Source: Streptomyces flavochromogenes (GTDB lineage: Bacteria > Actinomycetota > Actinomycetes > Streptomycetales > Streptomycetaceae). Taken from it: a stretch of 64,000 nucleotides of DNA. Below are positions 46,222 through 55,454 of the stretch, piece after piece (position 1 is the stretch's first letter; every line of letters starts with the position of its first letter). The stretch is taken from contig NZ_JNZO01000018.1 in the NCBI RefSeq assembly GCF_000717595.1, positions 1 through 64,000 of the forward strand. The letters are read 5' to 3'. A model generated the notes under the pieces. It was not told the DNA's origin and did not search any database. It was given only the letters and a program-made list of their open reading frames with translations. The translations under genes and the position numbers were made by a program.

Positions 46222-47265
46222 ATGACTGCAACGCCCGCGTCGACGCCCGATTCCGCCTCCGCGACGAACCGCCCGAAGCGTGTCCTGCTCGCCGCTCCCC
46301 GCGGCTACTGCGCGGGCGTGGACCGTGCCGTGATCGCGGTGGAGAAGGCCCTGGAGCAGTACGGGGCCCCGATCTACGTCCGGCACGAGATCGTCCACAA
46401 CAAGTACGTCGTCCAGACCCTGGAGCGGAAGGGCGCCATCTTCGTCGATCAGGCGACCGAGGTGCCGCCGGGCAACATCGTGATGTTCTCCGCGCACGGC
46501 GTCGCCCCGACCGTCCACGAGGAGGCCCGCCAGGGCCGCCTCGCGACCATCGACGCCACCTGCCCGCTGGTCACCAAGGTCCACAAGGAAGCCGTCCGCT
46601 TCGCCAACGACGACTTCGACATCCTCCTCATCGGCCACGAGGGCCACGAGGAGGTCATCGGCACCTCCGGCGAGGCCCCCGATCACATCCAGCTGGTCGA
46701 CGGTCCCGGCGACGTCCCCAAGATCGAGGTCCGCGACCCGTCCCGCGTCGTCTGGCTCTCGCAGACCACGCTCTCGGTCGACGAGACGATGGAGACGGTC
46801 GACGCGCTGAAGGAGAAGTTCCCGCAGCTGATCTCCCCGCCGTCCGACGACATCTGCTACGCCACGCAGAACCGCCAGATCGCGATCAAGGAGCTGGCCG
46901 GCCAGGCCGAGCTCGTCATCGTCGTCGGCTCGAAGAACTCCTCGAACTCGATCCGCATGGTCGAGGTCGCCAAGCAGGCCGGCGTCCCCGCCGCGTACCT
47001 GGTCGACTTCGCGAGCGAGATCGACGAGGCCTGGCTGGAGGGCGTCACCAGCGTAGGCCTCTCCTCCGGCGCCTCCGTCCCGGACATCCTCGTGCAGGAG
47101 GTCCTGGAGTGGCTCTCCGAGCGCGGTTACGCCGACGTGGAGATCGTCAAGACGGCCGACGAGTCCCTCACCTTCTCGCTGCCGAAGGAGCTCCGCAACA
47201 AGGACCTGCGGGCCGTCGCCGAGAAGCTCGGCGCGGGCGAGCCCGCCCCGTCCGCCAAGGAGTAA
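46222..47265 (+). CDS. ispH: 4-Hydroxy-3-methylbut-2-enyl diphosphate reductase IspH (LytB)
   Basis: The 347-residue protein has the three iron-sulfur cysteines Cys30 (RGYCAGV), Cys114 (DATCPLV) and Cys212 ([11 protein letters not shown]). The proton-relay Glu region is also there (EVIGTSGE). It makes IPP and DMAPP in the last step of the MEP pathway, feeding the prenyltransferase at 14609. Start ATG 46222 gives the usual length; ATG 46213 is possible. Confidence 0.96.
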   Translation: MTATPASTPDSASATNRPKRVLLAAPRGYCAGVDRAVIAVEKALEQYGAPIYVRHEIVHNKYVVQTLERKGAIFVDQATEVPPGNIVMFSAHGVAPTVHEEARQGRLATIDATCPLVTKVHKEAVRFANDDFDILLIGHEGHEEVIGTSGEAPDHIQLVDGPGDVPKIEVRDPSRVVWLSQTTLSVDETMETVDALKEKFPQLISPPSDDICYATQNRQIAIKELAGQAELVIVVGSKNSSNSIRMVEVAKQAGVPAAYLVDFASEIDEAWLEGVTSVGLSSGASVPDILVQEVLEWLSERGYADVEIVKTADESLTFSLPKELRNKDLRAVAEKLGAGEPAPSAKE

Positions 47266-47295
47266 CTCGGCACCCCAGCCCGTACCGTGGATTCC

Positions 47296-48039
47296 ATGAA
47301 CGTCTTCGGAGTGGACATCGGCGGCTCGGGCATCAAGGGCGCCCCCGTGGACCTGGAGCGCGGAGCGCTCACCGAGGAGCGCCACAAGGTACTGACCCCG
47401 CAGCCCGCCACACCCGACGGTGTGGCGGGCTGCGTCGCGGAGGTCGTGGCGCACTTCGGCTGGACGGGACCGGTGGGGGTGACCTTCCCGGGAGTGGTGA
47501 CCGGCTCGACCATCCGTACGGCGGCCAACGTCGACAAATCATGGGTGGGCGTGGACGCGGGCACCCTGCTGAGCGACCGCATGGGCGGCCTCCCGGTGAC
47601 CGTCCTGAACGACGCCGACGCGGCCGGGGTCGCCGAGATGACCTTCGGCGCGGGCCGCGGCCGCAAAGGCACCGTGATCATGCTGACCCTCGGCACGGGC
47701 ATCGGCTCGGCCCTCTTCGTCGACGGCCGCCTCGTCCCGAACACGGAACTGGGCCACCTGGAGCTCAAGGGCCACGACGCGGAGACCAGGGCGTCGACGA
47801 AGGCCAAGGAGGACGAGGACCTCAGCTGGGAACACTGGGCGACGCGTCGCGTGCGGAAGTACCTCGCGCACGTGGAGATGCTGTTCTCGCCGGAGCTGTT
47901 CATCATCGGCGGCGGAGTGAGCCGGAAAGCGGACAAGTTCCTGCCGCTCATCGAGGGCATCAGGGCGGAGATCGTCCCGGCGGAACTCCAGAACAACGCG
48001 GGGATCGTGGGGGCGGGGATGGCTGCGGGGGCGGCGTAG
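47296..48039 (+). CDS. ppgK: Polyphosphate glucokinase PpgK (ROK family)
   Basis: The 247-residue protein has the phosphate-binding FGVDIGGSGIKG, the second phosphate motif LTLGTGIGSALFVDG and the sugar-contact GHLELKGH. It phosphorylates glucose with polyphosphate or ATP. ATG 47296 is used; GTG 47287 nine bases upstream is an alternative. The gap of 30 bases to ispH fits co-transcription. Confidence 0.92.
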   Translation: MNVFGVDIGGSGIKGAPVDLERGALTEERHKVLTPQPATPDGVAGCVAEVVAHFGWTGPVGVTFPGVVTGSTIRTAANVDKSWVGVDAGTLLSDRMGGLPVTVLNDADAAGVAEMTFGAGRGRKGTVIMLTLGTGIGSALFVDGRLVPNTELGHLELKGHDAETRASTKAKEDEDLSWEHWATRRVRKYLAHVEMLFSPELFIIGGGVSRKADKFLPLIEGIRAEIVPAELQNNAGIVGAGMAAGAA

Positions 48040-48065
48040 GCCCCTGCGCGCGCCGGCGGGCCGGC

Positions 48066-48224
48066 CTACACGTCCACGGGTACGTGTCCAGGTGTCCACG
48101 GGCCGTGTTCAGGTGTACGTGTCCCACGGGGCCCTGCCCACGGGCCGTGTCCACGTCGGCCCCAGGCGACGCGACCGTGTCCACCTCGGCCCAGGAGACG
48201 CGACGGCCCAGGCGACCGGGCGGC
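48066..48224 (+). repeat. Degenerate GTCCACG / GGCCCAGGCGAC repeats after ppgK
   Basis: Two interleaved short motifs recur in this 160-base stretch: (C)GTGTCCACGGG-like copies on the left and CGGCCCAGG(C)GACGCGAC-like copies on the right. Spacing is irregular. The array ends at the last codon of the convergent DUF6542 gene. Confidence 0.65.
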
Positions 48225-48965
48225 CTAGGCGACCGGACGGCGACGAGGGGTCCGGCCCGACGCGGGACCCCTCCCACCGGCCCCGGGCGCCTCACCGGAG
48301 GAGGCGCCGGCGGGCGCACCGGCCGAGGCGCTCGCGGCCGCCGCGGCGGTACGGACGAGGTGCTGGCGCCGCCCCATCTCCCGCACCTTCCGGACGCTCG
48401 CGATCAGTCCGGCGACGAGGGTCCCGCCGTACAGCCAGCCGGCGTGCACGGCGAGGGCGGTCACGACGGCCATGGCCTGGCCGCCGAAGCCGCCCGTGCC
48501 GCCCGCGATGGGGACGACGCCCACGGCGAAGGCGATGGGTACGCCGATGGGGGCGGTGACGAGGTCAGCCGCACGGACCCAGAGCGCGGTCAGGGCGCTG
48601 ACCGGCAGGAACAGCAGTCCGTAGACGACGGGGGAGCCGTCGAGGAGCAGCCGGTCGAGGAAGCCGAGCGTCAGCATGACGGCGGAGGCGAAGAGCCCGG
48701 CGCCGAGCCCGGTGAGGCGGGGCTGGGGGAGGCGCCGCAGCGCCAGGACGAGGGGCGGCACGGGCCGTCCCGTCGGCTTCCCGGCCGCCGCTCCGGGAAC
48801 CCCGGCACGCTGGACGCGGGGGACGCCGGGGCCACGCCGGGTCCGGCCGGTCACGCGGTACACGGCCGCGCCCTCCACGAGCGCGGGGGGCGGGGTGACG
48901 GGCGGCGTGACGGGGGTCTGCGGCCGTCGGCGGCCTTGCGGCTGACTTGTCCTGTGCTGCTCCAC
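48225..48965 (-). CDS. DUF6542 membrane protein
   Basis: The 246-residue protein has a Pro/Arg-rich cytoplasmic N-terminus (about 90 residues), four predicted membrane helices (about 95-200) and an Ala/Gly-rich tail. The pattern matches the actinobacterial DUF6542 family, of unknown function. It is divergent from ychF (starts 162 bases apart), as in S. coelicolor from memory. Confidence 0.75.
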   Translation of the reverse strand: MEQHRTSQPQGRRRPQTPVTPPVTPPPALVEGAAVYRVTGRTRRGPGVPRVQRAGVPGAAAGKPTGRPVPPLVLALRRLPQPRLTGLGAGLFASAVMLTLGFLDRLLLDGSPVVYGLLFLPVSALTALWVRAADLVTAPIGVPIAFAVGVVPIAGGTGGFGGQAMAVVTALAVHAGWLYGGTLVAGLIASVRKVREMGRRQHLVRTAAAAASASAGAPAGASSGEAPGAGGRGPASGRTPRRRPVA

Positions 48966-49126
48966 TCCACCAACGTAGGTCGGGAAGGGGCGGGAACCGG
49001 GTCCGGGACACGCCCTTTGGGTGACCTTGCCCCCGAGAACGACCGAAGGTCGGCGTCACTGGCCGGTTCGGCCCGCCCGTAAACTGGGGGATCGGCCCCC
49101 CGTCCACACTTCAGGAAGTCGCCACC

Positions 49127-50215
49127 GTGTCGCTCACGATCGGAATCGTCGGTCTGCCGAATGTCGGCAAGTCGACCCTGTTCAACGCCCTGACCAAGAA
49201 CGACGTGCTGGCGGCCAACTACCCGTTCGCCACGATCGAGCCCAACGTCGGAGTCGTCGGTGTCCCCGACGCCCGCCTGACCAAGCTCGCGGAGATCTTC
49301 TCCTCGCAGCGGATCCTCCCGGCGACGGTCGACTTCGTCGACATCGCGGGCATCGTGCGCGGCGCGAGCGAGGGCGAGGGCCTCGGCAACAAGTTCCTGG
49401 CCAACATCCGCGAGTCGGATGCGATCTGCCAGGTCATCCGCGCCTTCAAGGACGAGAACGTCGTCCACGTCGACGGCAAGGTCTCGCCGAAGGACGACAT
49501 CGAGACGATCAACACGGAGCTGATCCTCGCGGACCTCCAGACGATCGAGAAGGTCCTGCCGCGCCTCCAGAAGGAGATGCGGATCAAGAAGGACACGGCG
49601 CCTAAGGTCGCCGCGGTCGAGGCCGCGCAGGCGATCCTGGAGAAGGGCGACACCCTCTTCTCGCAGGGCATCGTGCAGGGCTCGGAGAAGGCCGAGCTCC
49701 TCCACGACCTGCACCTCCTCACCACCAAGCCGTTCCTCTACGTCTTCAACGTGGACGAGGACGAGCTGACGGACGACGCGTTCAAGGCCGAGCAGAGCGC
49801 GCTGGTCGCCCCGGCCGAGGCGATCTTCCTGAACGCGAAGCTGGAGCAGGACCTGGCGGAGCTGGACGAGGAGGACGCCATGGAGCTCCTCCAGTCCGTC
49901 GGCGCCGAGGAGCCGGGCCTGGCGACCCTCGCCCGCGTGGGCTTCGCGACCCTGGGCCTCCAGACCTACCTGACGGCCGGCCCCAAGGAATCCCGCGCCT
50001 GGACGATCAAGCAGGGCGCGACGGCCCCCGAGGCGGCCGGTGTGATCCACACCGACTTCCAGAAGGGCTTCATCAAGGCCGAGGTCATCTCCTTCGCCGA
50101 CCTCGTGGAAACCGGCTCGGTGGCCGACGCCCGCGCGGCCGGCAAGGCCCGCATGGAGGGCAAGGAGTACGTCATGCAGGACGGCGACGTGGTGGAGTTC
50201 CGCTTCAACGTCTGA
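49127..50215 (+). CDS. ychF: Ribosome-associated ATPase YchF (OLA1 family)
   Basis: The 362-residue protein has the P-loop GIVGLPNVGKST, DIAGIVRGAS as the second switch, a helical insert and a C-terminal TGS domain (about 278-362, SRAWTIKQGATAPEAAG and ending VVEFRFNV). The fourth motif NVDE, instead of NKxD, explains the family's preference for ATP over GTP. It is conserved in nearly all bacteria and is linked to stress and translation. Start GTG 49127. Confidence 0.96.
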   Translation: MSLTIGIVGLPNVGKSTLFNALTKNDVLAANYPFATIEPNVGVVGVPDARLTKLAEIFSSQRILPATVDFVDIAGIVRGASEGEGLGNKFLANIRESDAICQVIRAFKDENVVHVDGKVSPKDDIETINTELILADLQTIEKVLPRLQKEMRIKKDTAPKVAAVEAAQAILEKGDTLFSQGIVQGSEKAELLHDLHLLTTKPFLYVFNVDEDELTDDAFKAEQSALVAPAEAIFLNAKLEQDLAELDEEDAMELLQSVGAEEPGLATLARVGFATLGLQTYLTAGPKESRAWTIKQGATAPEAAGVIHTDFQKGFIKAEVISFADLVETGSVADARAAGKARMEGKEYVMQDGDVVEFRFNV

Positions 50216-50266
50216 CGGGGTGGCATGACGCCACCGCGCTGATCCGGCGAGCATGCCGGTCGGCCG

Positions 50267-50302
50267 GGCCGGGGTCCGACTCTTCGGGGTCGGACCCCGG
50301 CC
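50267..50302. terminator. Terminator between ychF and the STAND gene
   Basis: GGCCGGGGTCCGAC (50267-50280) pairs perfectly with GTCGGACCCCGGCC (50289-50302) across an 8-base loop and is followed by TTCTGT. The genes are convergent. Confidence 0.9.
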
Positions 50303-50341
50303 TTCTGTCTCGTGCGGGCAGGGACGCTGTGCCCCCGGGGC

Positions 50342-53300
50342 CTAGCGAACGGTGGCGTCGGTGGCGGCGAGTGCCGAGGAGGCGATCTGCTGGGCGAAGG
50401 CCGCGACCGCCGTCTTGTCCAGGTGGCCGAGCACGTCGACGAGTTGCTCCTCCCAGTCGGGGCGGAAGTCGTACGCGAGCAGGTGGCCTTCCCGGTGGGT
50501 GCCCGGTCTGACGGCGAGCAGGGCGTCCACATCGGGGGCCGGGAACACCGCGGGGGTGCGGAAGACGTTCCGCTCCTCGGCGTCCAGGGGGAAGCCGCGC
50601 TGGCCGAGCACCAGGGCCGGGTCCACCAGGCGACCGGCCTCCTCGCACCAGAGGGTCACATGGCCCTGCACCTCGCCGGCCCGTGTGACGGTCGGCGGGA
50701 CCTGCCAGCCCGGCAGGTCGAGGGGCACGCCGTCGCGGCTCACCTCCAGCGTCGTCGGGATCATGCGGCTCGTGAGGCCCATGGAGCGCAGCGCCGCGGT
50801 GACCGCCAGTGCGAGGAACGCGGGTGACGGCGCCTCCTGCCCACCGAGGTGGTAGGCGGTCGCGCCGAGCAGGGCGTACAGCGGGCGGGCGTCCGGCGGC
50901 GCCGCGCGGGCCCAGGCGACGGTGGTCTGCCAGGGGAACGCGGAGATCGGATACGTTCCTCCGCCGTTCGGCGTCGCCGTCGGAGTGCGCGCAGGGCCGT
51001 CCGCGTCCGCCCGGTCGGTGGGGTCGTCCTCGGACTCCTGCCCCTCCGTCGCGAGGAACGAGCGAGCGGTGAACGCGAGCGGAACGTGGCCCTGCCCCGC
51101 CGCCTCGAACATGTCCAGGCTCTCGCGCATGAGGGCGCGGCACAGGTCGGGGTCCCCGCCCGGATGCCCCAGCCGATGCCGGGTCCAGGCCAGTACCGCC
51201 TGCCGCTGCCGGACGTGGGCCAGGACATCCGGCCCCGCTTCGGTGTGTGCCTTCAGCAGGATCTCGGCCCGGTCGAGCAAGGACTCCGCGGCGTGCAGGA
51301 TCCAGGCGTCGGTGGGCAGCCCCTTCTCCAGCCTGTGGAGGCTGCCGACCATGAGGCCGTGGGCCGCGTCCACCATCTGGTCCGCGTGGTGGCGCATGAT
51401 CGTCACGGCTGCCTGAGCGGCGGGCTCGGGGATGCTCGCGGTGACGGCGAGCGCCTCCTCCAGCAGGCCCGTGGACGCCTTCACGATGGCGTCCAGGAAA
51501 AGCAGCTCCGCGTGTGGCTCCTCCTCGGTGTCCACGAGACCCTTGGCCAGATCGATCACCAGGGCCGCGTCGTCCCAGTTCTTGATCCACACGAGTGTCT
51601 GCGCCTGCTCCAGCCGGATCTTCAGGGCGACCGGCGGAGCCACCTCCTCACGCCGCAGCACCGCCTCGACCCTCATGGAGGCGCGGGCGATGTCGGCGAA
51701 GCGGTCCGTCGCCACGGCCGCCCTCATCTCGGCGGCGTGCGCCAGCAGCAGATGCTCCACGCCCTCCGCGTCGAGCGCGTCCATGCCTTCCAGCAGGGTC
51801 CGGGCCGTCCGTGCCGCCTCCGCGGCCTCGTCGAACCGCAGCTGATTCTGCAGGCACTGGGCGAGCGAGGTCGTCGTCGCCGCCCGCCGGTACACCGGAT
51901 CGTCCATGGATTCCCCGTCGGCTTCCTCCACGACCGCCAACGCCGCCCGCAGCAAGGCCTCGCTCCGCGCCAGGTCACCGTGGACGTTCGAGATGGCTCC
52001 CGCGACGTTGGCGAGCAGGGCGACGGTGTTGCCGTCCGCGTGACCGCTGTCGCGCAGGTGGTGCGCGACGTGCACCGCGTGCTCGATCAGTGTCGCCGCC
52101 TCGGCCCACCGGCTCCGCTTCTGGCAGTCGACCAGCTGCTCCACCAGCTCGTACTGGAAGCGCCCGCGCATCAGGGTGGCGGCGTCGCTGTCCATCAGGG
52201 CTCGGACGACCTCCTGGACGAGGCGGTGGATCGTCAGCATGCCGTCCTGGGGAGCGACCAGGGAGAAGCGGCGCAGTTCCGCCACGGCTCCGTAGACGGC
52301 GGAGCCGGCCGGGAGGTCGAGGGCGACGAGATGCAGCGGGATGAAGTCGGGTGCGAGCAGGGCGCAGCGAGCGAGCAACTCGGCGGCGAGCTGCTGTTCC
52401 GAGGCGTCGGGCGAGTCCAGCGCCTGCGCGATCACCCTGCCCACGCTGAGGGTCACCGCCGCCGTCAGCGTGACACCCTCCCCGTAGTCGAGCGGTACGA
52501 AGCCGGGGTTGTCGAGCAACCGGGCCCGGCAGTCGGCGAGTTCCGTCAGATAGACGTCGACCGGGCACTGGGTCGCCGCGATGTAGCCGATGGCCTGGGC
52601 GATGCCGAGCGGGATCCGCTCCACCGCTTCGACCAGGGCGGACACCTCGGTCTCGGCGACGCGTGGCAGTCTCTCCACCGCCCAGGCGGTGGCCTCGTCC
52701 TCCGTCATCCGGTCCACGACCAGTCCGCCGTCCGCCGCCGCCCAGGCCGAGTCGCGGGTGGTGACCAGCACATGGGCGCCTTCGCAGGCCGGGAGGAGGC
52801 CTTGCAGCTGTTCCCGGTCCGCGACGTTGTCGAAGACGAGCAGGAGGCGGGTGCCCAGGGGCGCGAGTCGGCGGCCGACCTGGGCGATGATCTCCGCCTC
52901 GGTGGCCGGCTCGGCCGCCTCCTGGCGCTCCTCGGTGACCAGCCGCCGGTACGCGGCGATCACGTTCTCCCGGGTGTCGGAGGGGATCCACCAGGCGAAC
53001 TCGTACGCGCCCCGGTTCCGGTGGGCGTACAGCCTGGCGATGCTCGACTTGCCGATGCCGCCGAGTCCTGACACCACCACGCGGACGGTCCCCGTGTCGG
53101 GTTCTCCGGCGAACCGCTCCCGCAGCGCGTCCAGTTCCTTCTCCCGGCCGCGCAGACCCGTGGCCGAGGGGACGTCACGGAAGAGGGCGCGCCTCGGCCC
53201 CGGCGGGACGCCCGCTCCGGTTCCGGGTGCGGTGCGGTGCCCGCCCAGGAGCCCCGGGAGCTCGTCGAGCCGTACCGTCCGCCGATCGAGTCGGCGCTCC

Positions 53301-53887
53301 CCGGACCACTGGAACATCTTCACGAACAACGCGTCGACGGTGCCGTCGATCTCGGCCGCGGCCAGGGCGGTGGGAGAGAGCCGCAGCAGCTCCAACCGGG
53401 CTTCGTTCAGGATCTGTTCCCACGGGCCGGTGCGGGTGTTGATCTCCAGCCGGCGCATGAGCGGGTGGTCCTCGGCCGTCAGCGTGATCGAGGTCCCCAG
53501 GGCCTCGCACTCGGTGAGCCACTGCTCCGGGTCCGTCACGGCGCGGGCCCGTTCCGCCGCGTCGCGGACGGCCTGCCCCGAGGTGTGCACGGGGCCGTCC
53601 GAGAGGAACCGCAGCACCGCCGTACCGTCGGGGTCGGCCTTGCCCCACCGGCGGGCGAGCCGCACCAGCTCCGGCCCCGACCACGAGCGGGGCTCGACGC
53701 GGGTCTTCGCCTGGGCGAGCAGGAGCGGCCGCCCCCGGCTGTCTCGCACCTCGAAGTCGATGGCCTCGTCGGCGCCCTCCACGCGGAAGGTCTCCGCCTC
53801 CGGGTACTGATCCGGGGTACGGATCAACTGCAGAATGGCGCACGCGGTCTGGAAGCCCATACCCCGCGCCGTGTCGACTCCACCCAA
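50342..53887 (-). CDS. Cap4-like nuclease-STAND (NB-ARC)-TPR protein, candidate antiphage effector
   Basis: The 1181-residue protein has four parts. (1) Residues 1-130 resemble a PD-(D/E)xK nuclease of the Cap4/DUF4297 type: GMGFQTACAILQLI, then E37...D44 and LLLAQAK with Gln59-x-Lys61. (2) A STAND/NB-ARC ATPase (about 240-560) has Walker A GLGGIGKSS (274-282), Walker B LLLVFDN (348-354), a sensor VLVTTRDS and RIPLGIAQAIGYI. (3) TPR-like helices cover about 600-960. (4) A C-terminal domain (about 1000-1145) contains ALRSMGLTSRMIP, GHVTLW (His1076) and LVDPAL (Asp1089). It resembles a transglutaminase fold without its cysteine. The layout fits Avs-type defence proteins, in which ligand binding to the TPRs triggers the nuclease; function here is inferred. 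Start TTG 53887 (GGAGGGG upstream) or ATG 53860. Confidence 0.75.
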   Translation of the reverse strand: MGGVDTARGMGFQTACAILQLIRTPDQYPEAETFRVEGADEAIDFEVRDSRGRPLLLAQAKTRVEPRSWSGPELVRLARRWGKADPDGTAVLRFLSDGPVHTSGQAVRDAAERARAVTDPEQWLTECEALGTSITLTAEDHPLMRRLEINTRTGPWEQILNEARLELLRLSPTALAAAEIDGTVDALFVKMFQWSGERRLDRRTVRLDELPGLLGGHRTAPGTGAGVPPGPRRALFRDVPSATGLRGREKELDALRERFAGEPDTGTVRVVVSGLGGIGKSSIARLYAHRNRGAYEFAWWIPSDTRENVIAAYRRLVTEERQEAAEPATEAEIIAQVGRRLAPLGTRLLLVFDNVADREQLQGLLPACEGAHVLVTTRDSAWAAADGGLVVDRMTEDEATAWAVERLPRVAETEVSALVEAVERIPLGIAQAIGYIAATQCPVDVYLTELADCRARLLDNPGFVPLDYGEGVTLTAAVTLSVGRVIAQALDSPDASEQQLAAELLARCALLAPDFIPLHLVALDLPAGSAVYGAVAELRRFSLVAPQDGMLTIHRLVQEVVRALMDSDAATLMRGRFQYELVEQLVDCQKRSRWAEAATLIEHAVHVAHHLRDSGHADGNTVALLANVAGAISNVHGDLARSEALLRAALAVVEEADGESMDDPVYRRAATTTSLAQCLQNQLRFDEAAEAARTARTLLEGMDALDAEGVEHLLLAHAAEMRAAVATDRFADIARASMRVEAVLRREEVAPPVALKIRLEQAQTLVWIKNWDDAALVIDLAKGLVDTEEEPHAELLFLDAIVKASTGLLEEALAVTASIPEPAAQAAVTIMRHHADQMVDAAHGLMVGSLHRLEKGLPTDAWILHAAESLLDRAEILLKAHTEAGPDVLAHVRQRQAVLAWTRHRLGHPGGDPDLCRALMRESLDMFEAAGQGHVPLAFTARSFLATEGQESEDDPTDRADADGPARTPTATPNGGGTYPISAFPWQTTVAWARAAPPDARPLYALLGATAYHLGGQEAPSPAFLALAVTAALRSMGLTSRMIPTTLEVSRDGVPLDLPGWQVPPTVTRAGEVQGHVTLWCEEAGRLVDPALVLGQRGFPLDAEERNVFRTPAVFPAPDVDALLAVRPGTHREGHLLAYDFRPDWEEQLVDVLGHLDKTAVAAFAQQIASSALAATDATVR

Positions 53888-54066
53888 TGTCCTGACCCCC
53901 TCCGTGACCGAGCTGTTCCAGCATGCCGGATGCCACTGACAGTCACCCGTCCGTTGCTCGAAGCGGCCGAGGGCTTCGCGGCCGGGGCCGGAATACGCCG
54001 GTCGGGGCGTGGTTGACCAAGACGGGCACTGTCACGCCAGGCAGGCCGTCGACCAAGGGGGATCCG

Positions 54067-54558
54067 ATGTCGTACCCGGAGTATCCGGAGCAGGTCTACC
54101 ACCGTGAGGAGGGCGAGGTCAGTGCGGTCCTCCGGACCGTGGACGCCCCGCCCGAGTTCGGGGTCGCGGGCGGGGACGCGATTCACTACCTGGCCACCAA
54201 GGCCTCCACACAAGGGGAGTTCGGGCTCTACCGGGTGGAGATGAGTGCCGGGGCGGGCGGGCCCAGGACGCATTTCCACAAGACGATCTCGGAGTCGTTC
54301 TTCGTGCTCGACGGGACGGTGCGGCTGTTCGACGGCGAGGACTGGGTCGACGCGAGGAAGGGCGATTTCCTGTACGTGCCGCAGGGCGGGCTGCACGCCT
54401 TCCGCAACGACTCGGACGCACCCGCCGAGATGCTGATGATCTTCGCCCCGGGCGCCCCGCGCGAGGAGTACTTCGAGGGCCTGGCGGCGATGGCGGACGC
54501 GACCGACGAGGAGCGGGCGGAGTTCTTCGTCCGCCACGACTCCTACTTCGTGGAGTAG
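54067..54558 (+). CDS. Cupin-domain protein
   Basis: The 163-residue protein is a single-domain cupin: GGPRTHFHKTISESFFVLDGTVRLF gives the His-x-His and Glu ligands, and a second motif follows in GDFLYVPQGGLHAF. A metal and a small-molecule substrate are expected, but which is unknown. ATG 54067 has an AAGGGGGA site. It is divergent from the STAND gene, 179 bases away, and could share its promoter region. Confidence 0.88.
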   Translation: MSYPEYPEQVYHREEGEVSAVLRTVDAPPEFGVAGGDAIHYLATKASTQGEFGLYRVEMSAGAGGPRTHFHKTISESFFVLDGTVRLFDGEDWVDARKGDFLYVPQGGLHAFRNDSDAPAEMLMIFAPGAPREEYFEGLAAMADATDEERAEFFVRHDSYFVE

Positions 54559-54692
54559 ATACGGAGCCGCTGTCGGCCACGACTCCTCTTTCGTGGAGCG
54601 GGGGCGGAGCCGCCGCGTCGGCACCGGCCGGCCGGGGTGTCCGCCGACGGGCATAATCTCAGCCGGAATCGTCGTGGTGGAGGTGCGGGGTC

Positions 54693-55163
54693 TTGAAGCT
54701 TGCCGAGGCGCTGGTGTTGCGGGCGGATGCCGCGCGGCGGGTCGAGCAGTTGCGGGCGCGGGTGGTCGGCAGCGCTCGGTATCAGGAGGGGGAGGAGCCC
54801 GCCGAGGACGCCGCCGCCCTGCTGGCCGAGACCGGCGAGGTCCTGGCGGAGCTCGAGGGCCTGATCCGGCGGATCAACCGCACCAACGCCCAGGCCGTCG
54901 TCGAGGGCGGGGGCACGCTCACCGACGCGCTGGCGCGGCGCGATGTGCTGCGGCTGCGGCACGCCGTCGTCACGTCGGCCGCCGATGCCGCTGCCGGGCG
55001 GGACCAGCAGGGCATGGTGCGGAAGCTGCGGTCCGAGCTGAAGATGGTGTCGGCGCTTCCCGTGGCGTCGCTGCGGGCGCAGGCCGATGTGCTGGCGCGG
55101 GATATCCGTGAGGTCGACGTGCTGATCCAGCGGTCGAACTGGGAGGTCGATCTGCTGGACTGA
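54693..55163 (+). CDS. DIP1984 family protein
   Basis: The 156-residue protein is almost wholly helical with a central INRTNAQAVVEGGGTLTDALARRDVL motif and a C-terminal REVDVLIQRSNWEVDLL, the DIP1984 (septicolysin-like) pattern. The family has unknown function. The start is a TTG with a GGAGGTG site about 10 bases upstream, and the first residues (MKLAEALVLRAD) agree with relatives. Confidence 0.85.
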   Translation: MKLAEALVLRADAARRVEQLRARVVGSARYQEGEEPAEDAAALLAETGEVLAELEGLIRRINRTNAQAVVEGGGTLTDALARRDVLRLRHAVVTSAADAAAGRDQQGMVRKLRSELKMVSALPVASLRAQADVLARDIREVDVLIQRSNWEVDLLD

Positions 55164-55260
55164 GTCAGTCGCTCGACGTGGAGCAGGTAGTCGTCCCGAA
55201 GGCGTGCACAAGCCGTGACCGGCGGTCGATCCGGTCATCTTGGTGCGTGGGGAGCAGCGC

Positions 55261-55283
55261 GGGGTTCGATTCCCCTTTCACAC
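55261..55283 (+). other. tRNA T-arm-like remnant (possible att site)
   Basis: GGGGTTCGATTCCCC (55261-55275) is a canonical T arm: the 7-base loop TTCGATT with a 4-bp GC stem. TTTCACAC, like an acceptor 3' strand, follows. No matching 5' half, D arm or anticodon arm is seen upstream, so this is not a full tRNA. Such 3' remnants mark ends of integrated elements, but it could also be chance. Confidence 0.35.
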
Positions 55284-55454
55284 AGCCGCTCAGCACAGCG
55301 CACAGGTAACGGTGCACAACGCACAGTTCATCACCATGTGCAGATTCGGACGACGAGGGCGGGATCGGGGATCTCCACGTCGTTTTCGACTCCTCCACTG
55401 CACGTATCCTCGACTGCTGGGGAAATGGGGGAGACGGATCGCGGAGGTGTACTG

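Noticed and set aside
55200..55283. Complete tRNA gene
   Set aside because: Only the T arm and a 3' tail are visible; no D arm, anticodon arm or matching 5' acceptor strand.
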